Assembly (NCBI GenBank): GCA_050288705.1
Contig: JBNKEI010000009.1
Span: 1 to 28,438, forward strand
Source: JBNKEI01 sp050288705
GTDB lineage: Bacteria > Myxococcota > Myxococcia > Myxococcales > UBA5297
DNA length: 28,438 nucleotides
Direction of reading: 5' to 3'
In this document: positions 23,624 to 28,438 of the stretch, in pieces
Layout of the letters: each line of letters begins with the position of its first letter
How positions within the stretch are numbered: the stretch's first letter is position 1
Program-made: the position numbers and the translations under genes
Notes under the pieces: model-generated
Told to the model about the DNA's origin: nothing
What the model saw: the letters and a program-made list of their open reading frames with translations, nothing else
The model's database searches: none

Positions 23624-24547
23624 ATGAAGAAGTTGGAGTTGAAGGTGTTGTCAGGCGACCGAAGCCAACGAATCGATCGCTTTATTTCCTTGCGCGGAGG
23701 TCTTTCTCGTGGGGAGGCTCGTCGACTGCTGGACAGAGGTGGAGTATGGGTAGATGGGCGTCGAGTGAAGATTGCTTCTCGCGGGGTTGACGCTGGCCAA
23801 CAGGTAACAGTCGTTCTGGAAGAATCGGGAAGGACGAGCTTCCAAGCCAAGCCATTACAGCCAGAGCAGATTCTTTATGAAGACGGGGAGATTATTGCAG
23901 TAGACAAGCCGCCAGGGGTACCTTCGCAAGCGACTATGGGCAGCGATCAAGGTACCCTTCTGGACATCGTTTCCAACTACCTAGGTAATTCTGTTTGGTT
24001 GGTCCATAGGCTTGACCTAGAAACGAGTGGGGTAGTGGTTTTTGCCAAGACCCGAGCCACCGCTTCCCGGCTGGGTGAGCAGTTTCGTGAAGGTGCGATA
24101 GAAAAAAAGTATCTGGCGATCAGTTGCGGAAAACTGGCTGACCAGGCAACTATTGATTTGCCATTAGGGCCAGACCCTAAAAGACGAGGAAGATATATCG
24201 CTTGCGAATCATGCCTGTTGCCAGCTAGTACCTCCTATCGGGTATGGGGAAGATACGAAGAAATAAATGCGGTTGAATTAAACCCCAAGACTGGCCGAAC
24301 CCATCAATTACGCGCTCATTTGGCCTCTCAAAAAGCGCCAATAGTGGGTGATATTCTCTATGGGGGACGCCGTGAATGGCAAACTTTTCGCGGCTTGCAA
24401 AAGGCTGCGCGGGTTCTTTTGCATGCCCATAATCTTGAAATATGCCACCCAATTACTAGAGAAAACTTGTCAATTACTGCGCCCGTTCCTCAAGATCTCT
24501 CTGAGTGGTGGGAGCTATGTGCTAATTTTGACTTTTTTAAGAAGTAG
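23624..24547 (+). CDS. RluA-family rRNA pseudouridine synthase
   Basis: Converts uridine to pseudouridine in structured RNA, most likely 23S rRNA. 307 residues: an S4 RNA-binding domain (about 12-65, SRGEARRLLDRGGVWVDG) and the catalytic domain with HRLDLETSGV (128-137, catalytic Asp131) and GRTHQLRAHL in the second half. Domain order and length fit RluC/RluD rather than the S4-less RluA; the exact target cannot be told. It lies 21 bases after the zinc ribbon gene and has only a poor ribosome site, so coupling is likely. Its last 11 bases overlap the convergent Hpt gene. Confidence 0.93.
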   Translation: MKKLELKVLSGDRSQRIDRFISLRGGLSRGEARRLLDRGGVWVDGRRVKIASRGVDAGQQVTVVLEESGRTSFQAKPLQPEQILYEDGEIIAVDKPPGVPSQATMGSDQGTLLDIVSNYLGNSVWLVHRLDLETSGVVVFAKTRATASRLGEQFREGAIEKKYLAISCGKLADQATIDLPLGPDPKRRGRYIACESCLLPASTSYRVWGRYEEINAVELNPKTGRTHQLRAHLASQKAPIVGDILYGGRREWQTFRGLQKAARVLLHAHNLEICHPITRENLSITAPVPQDLSEWWELCANFDFFKK

Positions 24548-24932
24548 AAGTATTCAGCATATTTTGTAACTGGATAAGAAGATCGTCGTACGAAAAATCT
24601 CCTTCAGTTCCGGAGGCATCAATATTGGCTAGGATTGATTTGGTTGATCGAGTCGCATCTAGCAGTACATGAAGGTGGTCAGGAGTAACTACCAGTGCTC
24701 CGCTACGCATACGTCCTAAAACAGTTTCAGTGACCCGAGTAAGTTTTTCCAAGTTGGTATAACCCAAAAAACCGGCTGATCCTTTTACGGTATGAAATCC
24801 TCGAAATGCATTGGGGATAGTTTCAGGTTGTTCGTTTCCAGTCTTCAAGGCCTGTAGTTCTTGTTCAGTTCGAACCATGAGTTGCGAACTTTCTGCAATA
24901 AATTCGTCAATTACTTCATCCGGTTCTCTCAT
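24537..24932 (-). CDS. Orphan Hpt phosphotransfer protein
   Basis: 131 residues with a single Hpt domain. The phosphorylatable histidine is His47 in FHTVKGSAGFLG (46-57), followed by LEKLTRVTETVLGRMRSG, as in the P1 domain of CheA. No kinase or receiver domain is attached, and no cheA or hybrid kinase gene is in the window, so the protein would shuttle phosphate for partners elsewhere. AAGGAG six bases before the ATG is strong. It is divergent from the large Ser/Thr kinase, suggesting linked signalling. An N-terminal fragment of a former CheA is possible, but the clean ends argue for a stand-alone protein. Confidence 0.9.
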   Translation of the reverse strand: MREPDEVIDEFIAESSQLMVRTEQELQALKTGNEQPETIPNAFRGFHTVKGSAGFLGYTNLEKLTRVTETVLGRMRSGALVVTPDHLHVLLDATRSTKSILANIDASGTEGDFSYDDLLIQLQNMLNTSTS

Positions 24933-25012
24933 GTATTCTCCTTTTCAAAAGTTTCGAGTAAGAAAACTTCTTGAAATTAAATCGAAACATTGAAGTTTTT
25001 TAAAGTGGGAGG

Positions 25013-25081
25013 ATGAATATTTTAAGGGGCTACCTTGAATTGCTTCGCGCCAAAATAAACACTGCTTGTCTGGATGGATAA
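25013..25081 (+). other. Possible 22-codon leader ORF coupled to the kinase
   Basis: ATG at 25013 follows GGGAGG directly and runs 22 codons to a TAA whose last base is the A of the kinase ATG at 25081 (TAATG). The geometry suggests translational coupling, though the zero spacing to the GGGAGG is poor. It may be chance. Confidence 0.2.
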
Positions 25082-27420
25082 TGGATGAACGGGACTTACT
25101 GGTAGGAAAGCATATTCCGGAGTCGGAGAGTAGTGGATTGAATAACCACTCTCAGGGCGGCTGTGTGCCCCCTAATCCTTGCTCGTTAGTAGGCTCCCTA
25201 GTTGACGGACGGTTCCGTATCGACGAGCTATTGGGTATTGGCGGAATGGCCTGCATCTACCGAGCGGAGCAGGTGTACCTAAAAAAACTGGTTGCTCTAA
25301 AAATATTGCATCCAGTGTTTGCCAACAGTGCCTCTTCGGTGGAACGGTTTCAAAGAGAAGCGCAAATTGCGGTGCATCTAAAATCCCCACATGTAGTTGA
25401 TGTGTTGGATTTTGGGCGCACTTCCGATGGCCGGGTGTTTTTGGCGATGGAACTTCTAAAAGGGGAAACCCTACATGCCCTAATTGAGCGTGAAGGTAGA
25501 TTGACTCCCGCACGGACAGTAGCTCTTTTGCGCCAACTGCTTAGTGGGTTACAGGCGGCACACGAGATGGGCATTGTTCATCGGGATATCAAGCCAGAAA
25601 ATATCTGGTTAGTCCCTACGCCGGAAGGAGAGCAGCTAAAACTGCTCGACTTTGGAATCGCCAAACTTTTGCAACCCGAAGAAAACCGCAATCGCACCCA
25701 GATCGGCATGGTAGTAGGAACCCCCGAGTACATTGCCCCCGAACAGGCCATGGGAGACCCGGTGGATTCTCGTGCTGACTTGTATAGCGTGGGAATTCTT
25801 GCTTTTGTGCTACTTTCTGGCAAACATCCCTTTCCTACCAAAGATGTGTGTCAATTAATGCAAGCGCATGTCTGTTCCAAAATCCCGGCGCTAGATGCAG
25901 TGTGTCCCGAGCTTGCTGCTTACCCCAAACTGGTACGGATGGTTTCTTGGGCCACCGAGAAAAAACCAGCTTCTCGTTCCGATAATGCAGCAGAGTTATT
26001 GCGTTTGTTGGAGGGAGCAGAAGTCGCCATTCTCTCTACCAAGCTGATTTCCGAAAGCGTGCCGCTTTCACGCCGCGAGCTTGCCGCTGGTAAAACCAAA
26101 ACCTTGGCGGTCTTGTCATTGGGTATAGCCAGCGCAGCCACTCGTGTTTCTCTTTCCGGTGAAGAAAGAAAACAAGCTTCCGCTAAACTGGACCGTCTTC
26201 TCGCGCCAGTCTTATCTGCTTTTGGGGGAAGTAGAGTGGGGCAAGAGGGAGTGTCTTGGCTTGCGGTTTTTCCTTCTTCAACGGAAAGTGTTCTTTGCGG
26301 CATGGCGATGGTTGATCGAGTGACCCAGATCAATCACAAATTATCACCGGAGAATTGGCTGGCGGTGCGAGTGTCTCTTTGTGCGGGGGAGGTTGTTTTT
26401 GCCCGCGGTTTGGCGCAGGGAAACCCGGTTGAGGCAGCCATTGCCTTAGATAATACTACCCCTTTAGGGGAAGTATGGATGAGCGAGTCAGTTAGTCTTT
26501 CCATGCACAAGACGCCGGTGCGCGTGGAGTTAGTCACTAGTACTTCGACTACTAATTTTACCGGACGAGTGTTTCGGGTAGCACCTGGGTGGAAAGTGGG
26601 AGTTTTGCCCTACGGAGGAGCACAACTAGCCAGGCTTTCGCAACCCCTAGCTCGCTTTAGAGGAGCTTTAGGAATTTCTCGTTTAGGGATTGCACGTCTT
26701 CGCAAAAAAATGCGCCCATGGATTCGCAGGGGCATGGGTTCCCGTAATCGGTTAGTTGCTGGATTGGCTAGCGTTAGCCTGCTGTTATTGCTAGGAGGGA
26801 TGTTTTTTTTCTTTAGGCCATTGCTTAAGCCGAGCGTGGAAAATCAAGCAGAAAAGGCCCTTCTGGCTGGTAATCCCCAAGGAGCTCTGCAAGTATTGGC
26901 AGCCACCGACTCGAGTGCGGAAGCATCGTTTTTAAAAGCCCGCGCTTTAATGGAGCTTCACCGAGAAAAAGAAGCCTTAGAGCATTATGAGACCGCCTTT
27001 AAACTAGCGCCTAATATTCTGGAAAGAGCGGAAGTTTTGGCTGATTTAGCGAGCCTGTTGGGAAGCGTTTATACCGACAAAGCCCAGAGTTTGCTTATTA
27101 AGGCAGGAGAGAAATCAGTAGACGTGCTTGCCCAGGCTGCCTCTGACAGTAAAAGTCGCCTTCGTAGATGGAGTGCCATAAAGGCTTTGCAAACTCTTAA
27201 CCATGGCGACCGCGTGGATCTAGGAGCAGCTTACATTGCCGATTTGAAAAGTAGGGACTGCTCTGTGCTGCGAAACGCTTCTCGCGAGCTGGGCGAGCTG
27301 GGTGATAAACGGGCAATCTCGTCCCTAAAAGAGATTTCGCAACGCACTCGATTCGGAATATTCGATGCTTGTGAAACTGCGGCGGCCAGAGAAGCGTTGA
27401 ATAAGATTTCCAGAGAATAA
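25081..27420 (+). CDS. Multidomain Ser/Thr kinase: kinase, cyclase-like, TM, TPR, HEAT-like
   Basis: 779 residues. The Hanks kinase domain (about 45-310) has a glycine loop (GIGGMACIY, 52-60), Lys74, HRDIKPEN (167-174, Asp169), DFG (190-192) and APE (219-221), so it should be active. Residues about 340-500 resemble a class III nucleotide cyclase in layout (VRVSLCAGEVV, then LGEVWMSESV), but the metal-binding and substrate residues are not evident, so it is probably a non-catalytic sensor module. A TM helix (558-578) precedes a C-terminal part, presumably periplasmic, of TPR-like helices (about 590-665) and HEAT-like repeats (about 695-779). The ATG at 25081 is chosen; ribosome site weak. It is divergent from the Hpt gene. 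The build recalls myxobacterial kinases. Confidence 0.93.
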   Translation: MDERDLLVGKHIPESESSGLNNHSQGGCVPPNPCSLVGSLVDGRFRIDELLGIGGMACIYRAEQVYLKKLVALKILHPVFANSASSVERFQREAQIAVHLKSPHVVDVLDFGRTSDGRVFLAMELLKGETLHALIEREGRLTPARTVALLRQLLSGLQAAHEMGIVHRDIKPENIWLVPTPEGEQLKLLDFGIAKLLQPEENRNRTQIGMVVGTPEYIAPEQAMGDPVDSRADLYSVGILAFVLLSGKHPFPTKDVCQLMQAHVCSKIPALDAVCPELAAYPKLVRMVSWATEKKPASRSDNAAELLRLLEGAEVAILSTKLISESVPLSRRELAAGKTKTLAVLSLGIASAATRVSLSGEERKQASAKLDRLLAPVLSAFGGSRVGQEGVSWLAVFPSSTESVLCGMAMVDRVTQINHKLSPENWLAVRVSLCAGEVVFARGLAQGNPVEAAIALDNTTPLGEVWMSESVSLSMHKTPVRVELVTSTSTTNFTGRVFRVAPGWKVGVLPYGGAQLARLSQPLARFRGALGISRLGIARLRKKMRPWIRRGMGSRNRLVAGLASVSLLLLLGGMFFFFRPLLKPSVENQAEKALLAGNPQGALQVLAATDSSAEASFLKARALMELHREKEALEHYETAFKLAPNILERAEVLADLASLLGSVYTDKAQSLLIKAGEKSVDVLAQAASDSKSRLRRWSAIKALQTLNHGDRVDLGAAYIADLKSRDCSVLRNASRELGELGDKRAISSLKEISQRTRFGIFDACETAAAREALNKISRE

Positions 27421-28136
27421 AAGGTCATTTTTAGGATGTTGATATTGGTGCTGTCTTGCATCGAAGAAACTTACTCTGCGGCAAAAAGAACGATTATTCG
27501 CAATCCGAGCTACCGCTAAACCTCCAACATCTTCAGAAATGCCAGACCGGCTTGATGCTGCGCTATCATATTTCAAAAATTTACTGCCGTGAATGTATCT
27601 CCATCCGATACCCGAACACATTTAAAAATTTCAGCATATGTTATTTCCGGAAAAACGAAATGCAAGAAAAAGAGTCCCAATGACTATATGGATGGTTTTG
27701 ATTTTCATTTAATATTATCCTCATTTAGAAACTTAGGTTTATTCGAATTTTATCTTAGAAATCCAGATGGAGGTTTGAGTTTTTCAGCACTTTCATTTTA
27801 GGGTCTGACAACATTCCTTAGCTCCTGAAGGCGACCGGATTTCTCCCGACCAACAGTTTCATGGTGGCAGCGAAAAATATGCTCGCCCGCCTTGCCCACG
27901 ACGCTTCCATATTGCTCTTGCTATTTGACATTGACCATCTGCAGCGGCGCCACGGAACAATTAGCTGGGAGGTTACGATGTAGCCTCCCTACGTGCCAAA
28001 TGATGCTATCGTAAGAGTCATAGCCGCAATTTTTGGACGTTATTTTGAATCACTACATATTGCACTACAAAGCACGAACAGCCGCATAGTTCGAGCTGTT
28101 CATCAGGAGGGTTCTTTTTCGTGGGAATCTGAATAC
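27421..28136. other. Gene-poor decayed region
   Basis: About 716 bases. The first 380 are AT-rich with only short overlapping frames lacking ribosome sites; none is called. From 27822 a GGDEF remnant is readable. No terminator with a clear T-run was found after the kinase gene. Confidence 0.5.
27822..28046 (+). pseudogene. Decayed GGDEF (diguanylate cyclase) remnant
   Basis: One plus-strand frame reads ATGFLPTNSF, then AKNMLARLAH and ASILLLLFDIDHLQRRHGT, matching the opening of GGDEF domains (TGLPNRRxF ... LLLxDIDHFKxxNDxxGH). A TAG at 27981 breaks it; the same frame resumes with NDAIVRVIAAIFGRY, like the GDxVLRxxA helix that follows. The GGDEF active-site loop itself is absent and there is no start or sensor domain. 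A GGGAGGTTAC/GTAGCCTCCC hairpin (27967-27989) lies across the stop. A dead fragment by motif reading; the part after the stop is less sure. Confidence 0.5.
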
Positions 28137-28427
28137 TTATCGCGGCAATTTATGTTTCTGCGGCACACCCATGGTTGCGCGGCTTTCTTCGAGTGCCGCA
28201 ATGGCCTCTGCTTCGGTATCAAAGGTGCCAACATGCTTCAGTTTGTTCGAGCCATCCTGTAGTTTAAACCTGGCCTCCCATCTTCCCGATTTCGTTTGAC
28301 GCACACCAACATACCTTCGGCTCGACCCTGTGCTGCAAGCAGGGGGAACCAAATATGGGTGATTCTTAAAACTTTTGAATTCACCGCCTTGCTCAAATAA
28401 TGAATTTGATGACTCATGGGGCGGCAT
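28137..28427 (-). CDS. Small AP2/ERF-like DNA-binding domain protein
   Basis: 96 residues from the ATG at 28427, though the frame stays open to the window edge and the real start may lie beyond. Residues 38-86 read as one AP2 domain: RYVGVRQ, then GRWEARF, then HVGTFDTEAEAIAALE, the three strands plus helix of the fold. In bacteria such domains are mostly found in phage proteins and HNH homing endonucleases; no HNH motif is visible here, so this is a stand-alone domain or the C-terminal end of a larger protein. It probably binds DNA. It lies tail-to-tail with the GGDEF remnant. No ribosome site is visible at 28427. Confidence 0.7.
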   Translation of the reverse strand: MPPHESSNSLFEQGGEFKSFKNHPYLVPPACSTGSSRRYVGVRQTKSGRWEARFKLQDGSNKLKHVGTFDTEAEAIAALEESRATMGVPQKHKLPR

Positions 28428-28438
28428 TGGAATATTTT

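Noticed and set aside
27325..27621. 98-codon minus-strand frame
   Set aside because: Starts in decayed DNA and runs antisense into the kinase C-terminus; no domain pattern.
27589..27801. Short plus-strand frames after the kinase gene
   Set aside because: AT-rich, Phe/Leu-biased, overlapping frames without ribosome sites; could be a tiny gene but not supportable.
1..28438. CRISPR arrays, tRNA or rRNA genes
   Set aside because: No regularly spaced repeats and no tRNA or rRNA signature were seen on either strand by eye.

Overview
The window looks like a chromosomal piece of a Gram-negative bacterium of the old 'Deltaproteobacteria' grade (Myxococcota, Bdellovibrionota or a related lineage). 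The reasons are a complete lptC-lptA-lptB-rpoN-hpf run, lipid A genes (lpxB, msbA), a large Hanks-type kinase with membrane and repeat domains, an orphan Hpt protein, and a membrane-anchored HdrD/GlpC-type Fe-S oxidoreductase. Nothing here fixes the genus. Most of the window reads as moderate to low GC. The sulfatase block (about 2.2-6.0 kb) is visibly richer in G+C, and the 610-residue gene after it is visibly richer in A+T.

Layout. (1) 0-8.9 kb is accessory DNA. On the minus strand it holds an unusual Ser/Thr kinase, then an operon of a small membrane protein, an anaerobic sulfatase-maturing radical-SAM enzyme and a Cys-type arylsulfatase. A decayed PIN-toxin remnant and a plus-strand AT-rich gene follow; the latter encodes an unrecognised HExxH protein with a C-terminal membrane anchor. 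Two REP-like palindromic elements lie in the gaps. (2) 8.9-13.2 kb is the conserved core: lptC, lptA and lptB (LPS export), rpoN (sigma-54) and long-form hpf (ribosome hibernation), closed by a good terminator. (3) 13.3-17.9 kb holds a GT-C type membrane glycosyltransferase, a phd-vapC toxin-antitoxin pair and an Fe-S oxidoreductase. The toxin-antitoxin pair sits between two near-identical ~74-bp direct repeats, each encoding the last codons of the glycosyltransferase, as if a minimal cassette had inserted into the 3' end of that gene. (4) 17.95-21.5 kb, minus strand, is the lpxB-marC-msbA operon. (5) 21.66-24.55 kb, plus strand, carries a secreted protein, a small charged protein, an FmdB-type zinc ribbon and an RluA-type pseudouridine synthase. 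(6) 24.5-27.4 kb has an orphan Hpt protein divergent from a multidomain kinase (kinase, degenerate cyclase-like region, TM helix, TPR, HEAT-like). (7) 27.4-28.4 kb is decayed DNA with a GGDEF remnant, then a small AP2-domain protein that may run off the window.

How the genes work together. LpxB makes the lipid A disaccharide, MsbA flips lipid A-core, and LptC/A/B move LPS to the outer membrane, so envelope biogenesis is the main theme of the core region. The sulfatase and its maturase form a self-sufficient pair. The most interesting item is the ~848-bp recombinase-free phd-vapC cassette with its gene-end repeats. The orphan metallopeptidase and the two kinases come next. All calls come from reading the sequence; no database search or computation was run.
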